DNA from: Embleya sp040605455
GTDB taxonomy: Bacteria; Actinomycetota; Actinomycetes; Streptomycetales; Streptomycetaceae
Direction of reading: 5' to 3'
Assembly (NCBI RefSeq): GCF_040605455.1
Contig: NZ_JBEXCV010000143.1
Coordinates: 1 to 22,536 of the forward strand
Length of the DNA stretch: 22,536 nt
Shown: positions 1 to 7,015 of the stretch, in pieces
Position numbering within the stretch: position 1 is the first letter of the stretch
Layout of the letters: each line of letters starts with the position of its first letter
Notes under the pieces: model-generated
What the model was told of the DNA's origin: nothing
Databases searched by the model: none
What the model saw: the letters and a program-made list of their open reading frames with translations, nothing else
Translations under genes and position numbers: made by a program

Positions 1-376
1 CCCCGGTCCGCGGCCGCTCGGCGCCGGCCGAGCGGGCCCCGTGCGCGAGCGCGGCGTTCAGGCCGCCGCCGATGTCGGCCACCACGTCCGCACCGAGCGC
101 CCGGATCGCCGTCGCGACCCGGACGTCGTCGGTGACCACGAGCACACCGTGCACGAGCGGGCAGGCCAGCGCCGCCCGCACGGTGTCGAGCGCGAAGGCG
201 AGGGCGAGTTCGGGTCGATGGCCGGGACCGATCGTGCCGGCGAGGCGACTCTTGGCGATCGACAACGGCTTCACCGGCACCACGAGGCGCCACGCGCGCG
301 TGCCGGAGGGTGAGGGTGCGGTGCGACGATTGCCGGCGGGCCGGCGCCGGCCGGTGGAATCCGTGGCGGGGGACAT
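1..376 (-). CDS. cofC: 2-phospho-L-lactate / PEP guanylyltransferase CofC (FbiD), 3' end cut by window
   Basis: This enzyme activates phospholactate or phosphoenolpyruvate with GTP to make the side-chain precursor of coenzyme F420. Reading the minus strand from the ATG at 376 gives 125 residues before the window edge. The nucleotidyltransferase signature VPVKPLSIAKSRL lies at residues 33-45, VVTDD at 80-84 and GGLNAAL at 104-110, all typical of CofC. A GAGG ribosome site lies about 9 nt before the ATG. The first 28 residues are rich in Arg, Pro, Ser and Thr and look disordered, so a later start is possible, but I saw no better ribosome site. The gene is divergent from plsC. Roughly the C-terminal 40% is outside the window. 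Whether the substrate is PEP (usual in actinobacteria) or 2-phospholactate cannot be told from this part. Confidence 0.85.
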   Translation of the reverse strand, partial: MSPATDSTGRRRPAGNRRTAPSPSGTRAWRLVVPVKPLSIAKSRLAGTIGPGHRPELALAFALDTVRAALACPLVHGVLVVTDDVRVATAIRALGADVVADIGGGLNAALAHGARSAGAERPRTG

Positions 377-411
377 CGGCAAGATCCTCGCATCCGTACC
401 GTAAGCCCATA

Positions 412-431
412 TCCTCGTCGGTCGACGAGGA
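412..431. repeat. Near-perfect inverted repeat between cofC and plsC
   Basis: TCCTCGTCG and CGACGAGGA are exact 9-bp arms around a 2-bp centre (GT). The site lies 36 bp upstream of the cofC start and about 200 bp upstream of plsC. The size and tight centre suit a dimeric repressor operator; a function is inference only. Confidence 0.45.
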
Positions 432-483
432 CGTTTCTCGACAATGCGGAAGGCCCGGGGGAAACTGTGGGGTCCGCGTGTAC

Positions 484-517
484 AGAATCGATGTTCCGCC
501 AGAATCTATGTTCCGCG
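484..517. repeat. 17-bp tandem direct repeat upstream of plsC
   Basis: Two adjacent 17-bp copies, AGAATCGATGTTCCGCC and AGAATCTATGTTCCGCG, differ at two positions. The core TGTTCCGC occurs a third time in inverted orientation at 559-566 (GCGGAACA). All three are in the divergent cofC/plsC intergenic region, so they may be binding sites for a regulator of plsC. No factor is recognised. Confidence 0.45.
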
Positions 518-629
518 CTTCTGCGGGGAGCGTCGATTGTGTGAGGAGCGACACGGCAGCGGAACACCGCAGCGGGACTTCCGCGCCGACACGCACTGAA
601 TCCGAAACACATGAACGGGAGGAACGCCG

Positions 630-1655
630 GTGGCCCGCCGAAGGATCGGTTTCTGGTACCGCCTGGCGGTCGTGGTGATCAAGCCCCTGCTGTTGCTGTT
701 CACCAAACGTGACTGGCGGGGTACCGAGAACATCCCGACGTCGGGCGGGTTCGTCACGGCGGTGAACCACATCTCCTATGTCGACCCGCTGACCTACGCG
801 CACTATCAGTACGACAGCGGCCGGGTGCCGCGCTTCCTGGCCAAATCCGGCCTGTTCAAGATTCCCTTCGTCGGCCGGGTGTTGGCCGGCGCCGGCCAGA
901 TCCCGGTCTACCGGGACTCCGCCGACGCCGCGCTGGCGTTCCGCGCGGCGGTGGAGGCGGTCGAGAAGGGCGAGTGCGTCGCGGTCTACCCGGAGGGCAC
1001 CATCACCCGGGACAAGGACCTGTGGCCGATGCCGGGCAAGACCGGCGCGGCCCGGATCGCGCTGACCACCGGTGCCCCGGTGATCCCGGTCGCCCAGTGG
1101 GGCGCGCACGAGTTGTTGCCGCCCTACGGGAAGCGGCCGCGCCTGCTGCCGCGCAAGACGATGCACGTGTTGGCCGGGCCACCGGTGGATCTGGACGAGT
1201 TTCGCGGTCGTGAACTGACCGCCGATGTGTTGCGCGGGGCGACCGACCGGATCATGGAGTCGGTGACCGAGCTGCTGGCCGAGCTGCGCGAGGAGGCCGC
1301 CCCGCCGGACGCCGGCGTGCGCCGGGCGTCAGGCCGCCGGGCCGAGGCCGGGATCGAGCCGGGCCGACCGGATTCGAGCGCGCCGGACCTGTCGAAGGAG
1401 GGTCCGGTCGACAGGGCCCTCGTCGAGCAGGTGCCAGTTGAGAAGACCCTGGTCGAGCAGACTCCGGTCGAGAAGATCCTGGTCGAGCCGGTGCCGGTCG
1501 AAAAGGCCCCGGTGGGGTCAGCCCCGGTCGAGCGGGGCGCTCAACCGGAGCCGATCCGCGCCGAGCCCTCGCGCAACGACGCCGCACAGGCCGAGACCGA
1601 GCGCCCGGTGGGCGAGCGCGCCGGGACCGAGCACACCGAGGATGGCCGCGCATGA
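630..1655 (+). CDS. plsC: 1-acyl-sn-glycerol-3-phosphate acyltransferase (PlsC family) with repetitive tail
   Basis: Membrane-associated acyltransferase that makes phosphatidic acid from lysophosphatidic acid. The catalytic HX4D motif is NHISYVD (H47, D52) and the acceptor-binding motif is YPEGT at residues 120-124. An N-terminal hydrophobic stretch (about 10-24) fits membrane association. The GTG start follows GGGAGGA at good spacing. The catalytic domain ends near residue 220. Residues 221-341 are charged, Pro/Val/Glu-rich and probably disordered, and hold four 10-residue imperfect repeats (261-300) of the type EKxLVEQxPV. The family is normally about 220-260 residues, so this tail is unusual. 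The stop overlaps the gpsA ATG, so the two genes should be coupled; they supply successive parts of glycerophospholipid synthesis. Exact substrate is inferred from the family. Confidence 0.88.
   Translation: MARRRIGFWYRLAVVVIKPLLLLFTKRDWRGTENIPTSGGFVTAVNHISYVDPLTYAHYQYDSGRVPRFLAKSGLFKIPFVGRVLAGAGQIPVYRDSADAALAFRAAVEAVEKGECVAVYPEGTITRDKDLWPMPGKTGAARIALTTGAPVIPVAQWGAHELLPPYGKRPRLLPRKTMHVLAGPPVDLDEFRGRELTADVLRGATDRIMESVTELLAELREEAAPPDAGVRRASGRRAEAGIEPGRPDSSAPDLSKEGPVDRALVEQVPVEKTLVEQTPVEKILVEPVPVEKAPVGSAPVERGAQPEPIRAEPSRNDAAQAETERPVGERAGTEHTEDGRA
1410..1529 (+). repeat. Four 30-bp imperfect tandem repeats inside plsC
   Basis: Four in-frame 30-bp units encode DRALVEQVPV, EKTLVEQTPV, EKILVEPVPV and EKAPVGSAPV. 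Identity falls in the last copy. The array lies in the tail after the catalytic domain, and its whole-codon period would let copy number vary without a frameshift. Confidence 0.75.
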
Positions 1656-2647
1656 CGCGCTGCGCGGTATTCGGCATGGGTTCCTGGGGCACCGCCTTCT
1701 CGATCGTGCTCGCCGAGGCGGGTTGCGACGTGGTGATGTGGGGCCGGCGCCCGGAAATGGCCGACGCGATCAACGCGCGGCACGAGAACGACGAGTATCT
1801 GCCCGGGATCGCCCTGCCGACCGGGATCCAGGCCACCACGGACGCGGCCAAGGCGGCCGAGGGCGCGGAGTTCGTGGTGCTCTCGGTGCCGTCGCAGACG
1901 CTGCGCGGCAACCTCACCACGTGGGCGCCACTGCTGTCCGACGACGCGATTCTGGTCAGCTTGATGAAGGGCGTCGAACTGGGCACCGCCAACCGGATGA
2001 GTGAGGTGATCCGCGAGGTCACCGGCGTGTCCGAGGGCCGGATCGCGGTGGTCAGCGGGCCCAACCTGGCCCCCGAGATCGCCCAGCGCCAGCCCGCCGC
2101 GAGCGTGGTGGCGTGCGTCGACGAAGAGGTCGCCCGGCGGCTCCAGGCGGCCTGTCACACGTCCTACTTCCGCCCGTACACCAACACCGACGTGGTCGGC
2201 GCGGAACTCGGCGGCGCGGTCAAGAACGTGATCGCGCTCGCCGTCGGGATGGCCGACGGCATGGGCATGGGCGACAACACCAAGGCCACGCTGATCACCC
2301 GAGGGCTGGCCGAGACCGCCCGGCTGGGTGCGGCGATGGGTGCCGACGCGCACACCTTCGCGGGCCTGGCCGGCCTCGGCGACCTGGTGGCCACGTGCAC
2401 CTCGCCGCTGTCGCGCAACCGCACGTTCGGCGAGAAGATCGGCCGCGGCATGCCGATCGAGGAGGCCGTACGGGACAGCCGACAGATCGCCGAGGGCTTC
2501 AAGTCCTGCGAATCCGTGCAACTGCTCGCGCGGCGGTACGGCGTGGAGATGCCGATCACGGACGTCGTCGTGTCGATCATGCACGGCGGCAAGCCCCCGT
2601 CCGTCGGCATGGCCCTGCTTTCCCGCTCGGCCAAGCCCGAACGTTAG
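1652..2647 (+). CDS. gpsA: Glycerol-3-phosphate dehydrogenase [NAD(P)+]
   Basis: Cytoplasmic enzyme that reduces dihydroxyacetone phosphate to sn-glycerol 3-phosphate, the backbone of phospholipids. At 331 residues it has the family's usual length. The Rossmann nucleotide-binding loop GMGSWG is at residues 8-13, the conserved lysine in LMKGVE at 106, the GPNLAPEIA segment at about 136-144, and the catalytic lysine in GAVKNVIA at 191. Further family blocks GLGDL and LSRNRTFG follow. The ATG overlaps the plsC stop by 4 nt (ATGA), showing translational coupling in a glycerophospholipid operon. Its stop is followed within 7 nt by a strongly structured repeat that could end transcription. Confidence 0.96.
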   Translation: MTRCAVFGMGSWGTAFSIVLAEAGCDVVMWGRRPEMADAINARHENDEYLPGIALPTGIQATTDAAKAAEGAEFVVLSVPSQTLRGNLTTWAPLLSDDAILVSLMKGVELGTANRMSEVIREVTGVSEGRIAVVSGPNLAPEIAQRQPAASVVACVDEEVARRLQAACHTSYFRPYTNTDVVGAELGGAVKNVIALAVGMADGMGMGDNTKATLITRGLAETARLGAAMGADAHTFAGLAGLGDLVATCTSPLSRNRTFGEKIGRGMPIEEAVRDSRQIAEGFKSCESVQLLARRYGVEMPITDVVVSIMHGGKPPSVGMALLSRSAKPER

Positions 2648-2653
2648 CCGCAG

Positions 2654-2754
2654 CCGCGCTTCGCGCGGGGCGGCTGCGCCGCGGCGGCCTCCGGCCGCTC
2701 CGGGAATCCGCGCTTCGCGCGGGGCGGCTGCGCCGCGGCGGCCTCCGGCCGCTC
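2654..2754. repeat. Duplicated 47-bp block, three hairpins per copy
   Basis: Two identical 47-bp copies lie at 2654-2700 and 2708-2754 (54-bp offset). Each copy folds into three adjoining hairpins with 3-nt loops: CCGCGC-TTC-GCGCGG, GCGGC-TGC-GCCGC and GCGGCC-TCC-GGCCGC. In copy 1 these are 2654-2668, 2670-2682 and 2684-2698. The block starts 7 nt after the gpsA stop. It could terminate the plsC-gpsA transcript (no T-run, as is common in high-GC actinomycetes), protect the mRNA 3' end, or be a dispersed palindromic element. No other copy is in this window. Confidence 0.8.
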
Positions 2755-2765
2755 TCCTCGCAAGC

Positions 2766-2786
2766 TCGTCGATCACTGGTCGACGA
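2766..2786. repeat. 7-bp inverted repeat after the hairpin block
   Basis: TCGTCGA and TCGACGA flank a 7-nt centre, 12 bp after the duplicated hairpin block. It could be part of the gpsA terminator region or an operator for ddlA about 180 bp downstream. The rest of the 319-bp gpsA-ddlA gap (to 2951) shows no gene that I can support. Confidence 0.3.
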
Positions 2787-2951
2787 TCGAGTCGTGGGCG
2801 CTGACGCGCCGAAGGGGCGGCCGGATGGCGTCGCGGTGTCCGACGACGCCGTTCGACCGGACCCGCGTTCCGTTGCCGGCGACAACGGCGGCGACGGCGA
2901 CGCAACACCGCGCGTCCGGCGGGCAATACCCCGTTCGAACAACGATCGGGA

Positions 2952-2957
2952 TAGGGT
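2952..2957 (+). promoter_or_regulatory. -10-like box for ddlA, probable leaderless start
   Basis: TAGGGT matches the actinomycete TAGRRT -10 pattern and lies 9 nt before the ddlA ATG. No Shine-Dalgarno sequence is visible, so transcription probably begins at or within a few nt of the start codon. No convincing -35 box is present. Confidence 0.4.
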
Positions 2958-2966
2958 CGTCCGACC

Positions 2967-4109
2967 ATGAACGACGTTTCCGGCACCCCCCACTCCACCT
3001 CGCGCCCCCGCGTCGCGGTCGTCTTCGGCGGCCGCAGCTCCGAGCACGCGATCTCCTGCGTCACCGCAGGGAGCGTGCTGGCCGCGATCGACCGCTCCAA
3101 GTACGACGTGCTGCCGATCGGCATCGGCACCGACGGGCGTTGGATGCTCGTCGGCGACGACCCCGAACGGCTGGCGATCCGCGGCGAGCGGCTGCCCGCG
3201 GTGGCCGACGTCGCTGAGTCCTCCGCGGCCGTCGTGCTCGCCGCCGACCCCACGTCACGCGAGATCACCGTGCTCGAACCCGGCGCGCTGCCCAAGCTGC
3301 TGGGCGAGATCGACGTGGTCTTCCCGCTTCTGCACGGCCCCTACGGCGAGGACGGCACGTTCCAGGGCTTCCTGGAACTGGCCCAGGTCCCCTACGTCGG
3401 GTCCGGCGTGCTCGCCAGCGCGGCGAGCATGGACAAGGAGTACATGAAGGCCCTGTTCACCGGGTTCGGCCTGCCCTCCGGCCCGTACGCCACGGTGCGC
3501 CCGCGTGAATGGGAGCGCGACCCGGCGGCGGTGCGCGAGGCGGTGTCCTCGCTCGGCTTCCCGGTGTTCGTCAAGCCGGCCCGCGCCGGCTCCAGCATGG
3601 GCGTCGCCAAGGTGCATCGGATCGAGGACCTGGACGCGGCGATCGAGGAGGCCCGCCGGCACGACCCCAAGGTGATCGTCGAAGGCATGCTGGTCGGGCG
3701 TGAGATCGAGTGCGGCGTCCTGGAGTTCGAGGACGGGCCGCGCGCGAGCCTGCCGGCCGAGGTACGGGTGGGCGGCGACCACGAGTTCTACGACTTCGCC
3801 GCGAAGTACCTGCCGGACAACGGCACCGAGCTGGACGTGCCGGCGTCGCTGACCAAGGAGCAGACCGCCGAGGTGCAGCGGCTCGCGGTGGCCGCCTTCG
3901 AGGCGCTGTCCTGCGAGGGCCTGGCCCGGGTGGACTTCTTCCTGCTGGAGAACGGCCACTTCGTGATCAACGAGGTCAACACCATGCCGGGCTTCACCCC
4001 GGTGTCGATGTTCCCGAGCATGTGGCAGGCGACCGGCGTCGACTACGCCGAACTGGTCGACCGGCTGATCCAGGCCGCGCTGCGCCGGCCCAACACGCTG
4101 CTGCGCTAG
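2967..4109 (+). CDS. ddlA: D-alanine--D-alanine ligase
   Basis: ATP-grasp ligase of the cytoplasm that joins two D-alanines for the peptidoglycan precursor. The protein has 380 residues. FGGRSSEH (20-27) and HGPYGEDG (123-130) form the N-terminal substrate region, FVKPARAGSSMGV (201-213) is the ATP-grasp lysine/glycine-rich loop, and RVDFF...INEVNTMPGFT (321-344) holds the metal-binding residues. The omega-loop segment YDFAAKYLPD (275-284) has the tyrosine-lysine pattern of D-Ala-D-Ala rather than D-Ala-D-lactate ligases, by family knowledge. It stands alone after a 319-bp gap from gpsA, with a possible promoter of its own. It is convergent with the DUF3515 gene, with a 40-bp palindrome between them. 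Confidence 0.96.
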   Translation: MNDVSGTPHSTSRPRVAVVFGGRSSEHAISCVTAGSVLAAIDRSKYDVLPIGIGTDGRWMLVGDDPERLAIRGERLPAVADVAESSAAVVLAADPTSREITVLEPGALPKLLGEIDVVFPLLHGPYGEDGTFQGFLELAQVPYVGSGVLASAASMDKEYMKALFTGFGLPSGPYATVRPREWERDPAAVREAVSSLGFPVFVKPARAGSSMGVAKVHRIEDLDAAIEEARRHDPKVIVEGMLVGREIECGVLEFEDGPRASLPAEVRVGGDHEFYDFAAKYLPDNGTELDVPASLTKEQTAEVQRLAVAAFEALSCEGLARVDFFLLENGHFVINEVNTMPGFTPVSMFPSMWQATGVDYAELVDRLIQAALRRPNTLLR

Positions 4110-4145
4110 ACACGATCCGCCGGGCGGCGCCCGGCGGCCGGCACG

Positions 4146-4185
4146 CGTGTGAGGGGCGGTCGACGCGTCGACCGCCCCTCACACG
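4146..4185. terminator. Perfect 40-bp palindrome, bidirectional terminator
   Basis: Two exact 20-bp arms meet with no spacer at 4165/4166. The centre is GTCGACGCGTCGAC and the ends are CGTGTGAGGGG and CCCCTCACACG. It lies between convergent ddlA (stop at 4109) and the DUF3515 gene, whose TGA stop (4181-4179) is inside the palindrome. In RNA from either strand it would form a hairpin of about 18 bp with a 4-nt loop, so it very probably terminates both genes. Confidence 0.85.
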
Positions 4186-4685
4186 TTGCTCAGATCCAGT
4201 GTGGCCGGCACCGTGCGGGCGACCGCGTCGGCGACGTCGACGAGCGGCGCGGCCGGCTCGGTGAACTTCCTCGGGACGGTCATCTCGACGTTGGCCCGGC
4301 GATAGACCGTGGTGAACCGCACGCCGTCGGCGTATTTCGCGAAGTTCCAGGTCACGCCGTTGACCTCGACCGAGTCGATCGGTGCGGAACCGGCCTTGGT
4401 CGGATCCACGACCCGCATCGAGGCGGGCAGCCCCACACCGCAGCGCAGCACGATCGCCGGATCCCCCCACGCCGCGGTCAGCGTGGACTTGGGCGAGGTC
4501 TCCCGCACCCCGGCGTCCATCACCTTCGCCGGGAGCGCGTCGTGCAACGCGCGGCACGCGTCGGCCGCGGCGCCCCCGGGCAGGACCGGCGCCGCGACCT
4601 CGACATCTCCCGAACCACCGCCGCACCCCACGGCCGTCAGCATGGTCACCGGAAGCAGCCAGGCGAGAACTCGAGTAGGTCGCAC
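4179..4685 (-). CDS. DUF3515 family lipoprotein
   Basis: A 168-residue predicted lipoprotein of unknown function found next to ddl/thiL in actinomycetes. The N-terminus MRPTRVLAWLLPVTMLTAVGC is a lipoprotein signal peptide with the lipid-modified Cys at 21, so the rest (22-168) sits outside the membrane. The mature part has two further cysteines in ADACRALHDALP and VLRCGVG, which could form a disulfide, and the motif GVTWNFAKYADGVRFTTVYRR typical of the family. The start is a GTG without a Shine-Dalgarno site; a TAGGAT box 7 nt upstream suggests a leaderless mRNA. The family assignment comes from overall resemblance and context. No reaction can be proposed. Confidence 0.8.
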   Translation of the reverse strand: MRPTRVLAWLLPVTMLTAVGCGGGSGDVEVAAPVLPGGAAADACRALHDALPAKVMDAGVRETSPKSTLTAAWGDPAIVLRCGVGLPASMRVVDPTKAGSAPIDSVEVNGVTWNFAKYADGVRFTTVYRRANVEMTVPRKFTEPAAPLVDVADAVARTVPATLDLSNV

Positions 4686-4692
4686 GGCCCCG

Positions 4693-4698
4693 ATCCTA
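4693..4698 (-). promoter_or_regulatory. -10-like box for the DUF3515 gene, probable leaderless start
   Basis: On the minus strand TAGGAT is an exact TAGRRT match, 7 nt before the GTG start at 4685. There is no ribosome site between them. It lies in the 45-bp gap after the Lrp-like gene, so the lipoprotein gene need not depend on read-through. Confidence 0.45.
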
Positions 4699-4730
4699 GA
4701 TGTGCGACGCTCCGGGGCGGTTGCGTGGGG

Positions 4731-4967
4731 TCAGCCCAGGTTGACCACCGGACACGTCAGGGTGCGGGTGATGCCGTCGATGCGTTGCACCTCGGCGACC
4801 ACCATGCGACCCAACCGGTCGACGTCGGCGGCCTCGGCCCGCACGATCACGTCGTAGGGACCCGTGACGTCGTCCGCCTGGGTCACCCCCGGCAGCTCGG
4901 CGATGCGTCGGGCCACCGAAGCCGAACGGCCGACCTCGGTCTGGATCAGGATGTATGCCTGTACCAC
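4731..4967 (-). CDS. Stand-alone Lrp/AsnC ligand-binding (RAM) domain protein
   Basis: A 78-residue protein consisting only of the effector-binding and oligomerising domain of Lrp/AsnC regulators, with no DNA-binding helix-turn-helix. It reads MVQAYILIQTEVG..., with the family's GPYDVIVRAEA and DGITRTLTCPVV segments. Such small proteins usually form dimers to decamers that bind an amino acid; some bind full-length Lrp proteins. The start is the second of two GTG codons, because the GGGAGG site ends 5 nt before it and only 2 nt before the first. The reading frame extends 20 codons upstream, but that part has no such signal. The gene is divergent from thiL, with 180 bp between the start codons. 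Ligand and partner are unknown. Confidence 0.87.
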   Translation of the reverse strand: MVQAYILIQTEVGRSASVARRIAELPGVTQADDVTGPYDVIVRAEAADVDRLGRMVVAEVQRIDGITRTLTCPVVNLG

Positions 4968-5147
4968 CACGGCCTCCCGGCGCGCAGGATGATGGGATCT
5001 TGACGTGACCCCCGCTGCTGCGACCATTGTCGGCCCGGCGGGGGCTCGGCGACCACAGCGGAAGCCGACGGATCACAGGTGACGGGTCACAAACGAGCAT
5101 GGTCGACGAGGCGGATCAAGGCTGATGGGCATGGCAGGAGAGCGGCG

Positions 5148-6098
5148 ATGAGCGGGACGCTGGGCGATCTCGGCGAGTTCGGCCTGATCGGGGCACTGGT
5201 CGCCCGCGTGCCGACGGGGCCGCACGTGTCCCTGGGTCCGGGCGACGACGCCGCCGTGGTCGCCGCCGCCGACGGGCGTGTGGTGGCCACCATGGATCTG
5301 CTCGTCGAGGGGCGGCACTTCCGGCGGGACTGGTCCACCGCGTACGACGTCGGTCGCAAGGCCGCCGCGCAGAACCTGGCGGACGTCGCTGCGATGGGCG
5401 CCGCGCCCACCGCGCTGCTGATCGGCCTGTGCGGCCCGCCGGACCTGCCTACAGGGTGGGCGCTGGAGCTGTACGACGGCTTGCGCGACGAATGCGCGGT
5501 GGTCGGCGCGGGCGTCGCGGGCGGCGACGTGGTGGGCAGCGACACCGTCACCGTCGCGGTGACCGCGCTGGGCGACCTGCAGGGTCGGGCCCCGGTGGTC
5601 CGCTCCGGCGCCCGACCCGGCGACGTGCTCGCGGTCGCGGGCTGGCTGGGCTGGTCGGCCGCGGGGCTGGCGATCCTGGGCCACGGGCACCGCGCGCCGC
5701 GCGCGTTCGTGGAGGCGCACCGCAGGCCCGAGCCGCCCTACGACGCCGGTCCCGGCGCGGCGATCCTCGGCGCGACCTCGATGATCGACGTCAGCGACGG
5801 CCTGCTCGCCGACATGGGCCATGTCTCGCGCGCCTCCGATGTACGGATCGACATCCTCTCCGCCCGGCTGGACGTGCCCGCCCAGATGCGCGACGTGGCC
5901 CGCGCGCTGGGCGCCGACCCGCTCAACTGGGTGCTCACCGGCGGCGAGGACCACGCCCTGGTCGCCACCTTCCCGGCGGGGACCGCGCTGCCCGCGCGCT
6001 GGCGCGTGATCGGCCGCGTGCACCCCGGCGCCGGCGTCACCGTGGACGGCCGGGACCCGGGCCTGGCGGGGGGATGGGACCACTTCGGGGGCGGCTGA
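5148..6098 (+). CDS. thiL: Thiamine-monophosphate kinase
   Basis: Phosphorylates thiamine monophosphate to thiamine diphosphate, the last step of cofactor synthesis. The 316-residue protein has the ATP/Mg-binding GPGDDAAV at residues 30-37, TMDLLVEGRHF at 48-58, the ThiL-type KAAAQNLADVAAMGA block at 71-85, and SDGLLADMGH in the second half; it belongs to the AIR-synthase-like kinase fold. I chose the ATG at 5148 because AGGAGA lies 6 nt before it and the family begins near this point; an in-frame start at 5079 would add 23 residues with no family similarity. A TTGACG box at 5000-5005 could be its -35, but the matching -10 is poor. No TPP riboswitch is visible upstream. thiD follows after 46 bp. 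Confidence 0.94.
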   Translation: MSGTLGDLGEFGLIGALVARVPTGPHVSLGPGDDAAVVAAADGRVVATMDLLVEGRHFRRDWSTAYDVGRKAAAQNLADVAAMGAAPTALLIGLCGPPDLPTGWALELYDGLRDECAVVGAGVAGGDVVGSDTVTVAVTALGDLQGRAPVVRSGARPGDVLAVAGWLGWSAAGLAILGHGHRAPRAFVEAHRRPEPPYDAGPGAAILGATSMIDVSDGLLADMGHVSRASDVRIDILSARLDVPAQMRDVARALGADPLNWVLTGGEDHALVATFPAGTALPARWRVIGRVHPGAGVTVDGRDPGLAGGWDHFGGG

Positions 6099-6132
6099 GG
6101 AGCGCGCACGCCGGGCGCACCGGCGGCGTGGA

Positions 6133-6138
6133 TAGGCT
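6133..6138 (+). promoter_or_regulatory. -10-like box for thiD, probable leaderless start
   Basis: TAGGCT (in GATAGGCT) lies 6 nt before the thiD ATG and no ribosome site is visible. It is one mismatch from TAGRRT. It would allow thiD to be transcribed separately from thiL in spite of the 46-bp gap. Confidence 0.35.
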
Positions 6139-6144
6139 GCCGGC

Positions 6145-6945
6145 ATGGTGCAGACTCCTCCGCGCGTGCTCACGGTGGCCGGCTCCGACTCCGGCGGTGG
6201 CGCCGGGATCCAGGCCGACCTCAAGACGATGCTGGCCCACGGCGTACACGGAATGAGCGTGATTGCCGCGGTGACCGCGCAGAACTCGCTCGGCGTGCAG
6301 GGCTACTGGGAACTGCCCGCGGAGGCCGTGCGGGCGCAGTTCCGCAGTGTCGTGGACGACATCGGCGTGCAGGCGATCAAGACCGGGATGCTCGCGTCGC
6401 CGAACCTGGTGGCGGTGGTCGCCGCACTGCTGGCGGAGGTGTCCGTACCGGTGGTGATCGACCCGGTGGCCTCCTCCAAACACGGCGACACCCTGCTCGC
6501 GAACGAGGCGCTGGAGACCCTGCGCACTCGGCTGCTGCCGGTCGCCACGGTCGTCACACCCAACCTGTACGAGGTCGAACTGCTCACCGGCCACAAGGTG
6601 CGCGAGCGGGCCGACATGCGCGGCGCGGCCGAGGCGGTGCTCGCCTTCGGCTCGCGCTGGGCGCTGGTCAAGGGCGGTCACCTGGAGGGCGAGGCCGCCG
6701 ACCTGCTCTTCGACGGCACGCACGAGTACTGGTTCACCAGCCCGCGCCACGACAACCGGCACACCCACGGCACCGGCTGCACGCTGGCGAGCGCGATCGC
6801 CTCGCGCCTGGCCCTCGGCGACACCGTGCCGGACGCGGTCGCCGCGGCCAAGGAGTACGTCACCGGCGCGATCCGGGCCGGCTTCCCACTGGGCGAGGGG
6901 ATCGGGCCGGTCGACCACGCGTGGCGGTGGCGGCAAGGGTTCTGA
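6145..6945 (+). CDS. thiD: Hydroxymethylpyrimidine/phosphomethylpyrimidine kinase
   Basis: Ribokinase-fold enzyme that phosphorylates HMP and HMP-phosphate to HMP diphosphate, the pyrimidine half of thiamine. The 266-residue protein begins with VAGSDSGGGAGIQADLK (11-27), the family's substrate loop. It has KTGML (79-83), IDPV (105-108), TPNLYEV for the nucleotide site (138-144), and the anion-hole/catalytic HGTGCTLASA (208-217) with Cys212 beside the Gly. The context next to thiL supports a thiamine role rather than pyridoxal salvage. The ATG at 6145 has no Shine-Dalgarno site; see the -10-like box before it. Two strong hairpins follow the stop. Confidence 0.95.
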   Translation: MVQTPPRVLTVAGSDSGGGAGIQADLKTMLAHGVHGMSVIAAVTAQNSLGVQGYWELPAEAVRAQFRSVVDDIGVQAIKTGMLASPNLVAVVAALLAEVSVPVVIDPVASSKHGDTLLANEALETLRTRLLPVATVVTPNLYEVELLTGHKVRERADMRGAAEAVLAFGSRWALVKGGHLEGEAADLLFDGTHEYWFTSPRHDNRHTHGTGCTLASAIASRLALGDTVPDAVAAAKEYVTGAIRAGFPLGEGIGPVDHAWRWRQGF

Positions 6946-6951
6946 ACCGGA

Positions 6952-6994
6952 AGCGGACCGGGACCCGCGCCCACGGCGTGCGTCCCGGTCCGCT
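6952..6994 (+). terminator. Hairpin after thiD
   Basis: AGCGGACCGGGAC (6952-6964) and GTCCCGGTCCGCT (6982-6994) are exact 13-bp arms with a 17-nt loop, starting 7 nt after the thiD stop. There is no T-run. It probably terminates thiD transcription. Confidence 0.75.
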
Positions 6995-7015
6995 CGCGGG
7001 ACACCCCGGACAAGC

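Noticed and set aside
2648..2970. Plus-strand frame reading through the repeat after gpsA into the ddlA start
   Set aside because: The repeated Arg/Gly/Leu peptide comes from the hairpin repeat itself, and the frame runs out of phase through gpsA.
1541..3295. Long minus-strand open frame opposite gpsA and ddlA
   Set aside because: Antisense to two confident genes. Its Arg/Gly/His/Ala-rich translation is the typical shadow of high-GC coding DNA, with no ribosome site or family resemblance.
4731..5027. Longer Lrp-like protein starting at 5027
   Set aside because: The 20 extra residues have no family similarity, and the GGGAGG site points to the GTG at 4967.
4968..5147. TPP riboswitch before thiL
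   Set aside because: No CTGAGA or other conserved thi-box segment; only a GC hairpin (5009-5015 with 5038-5044).
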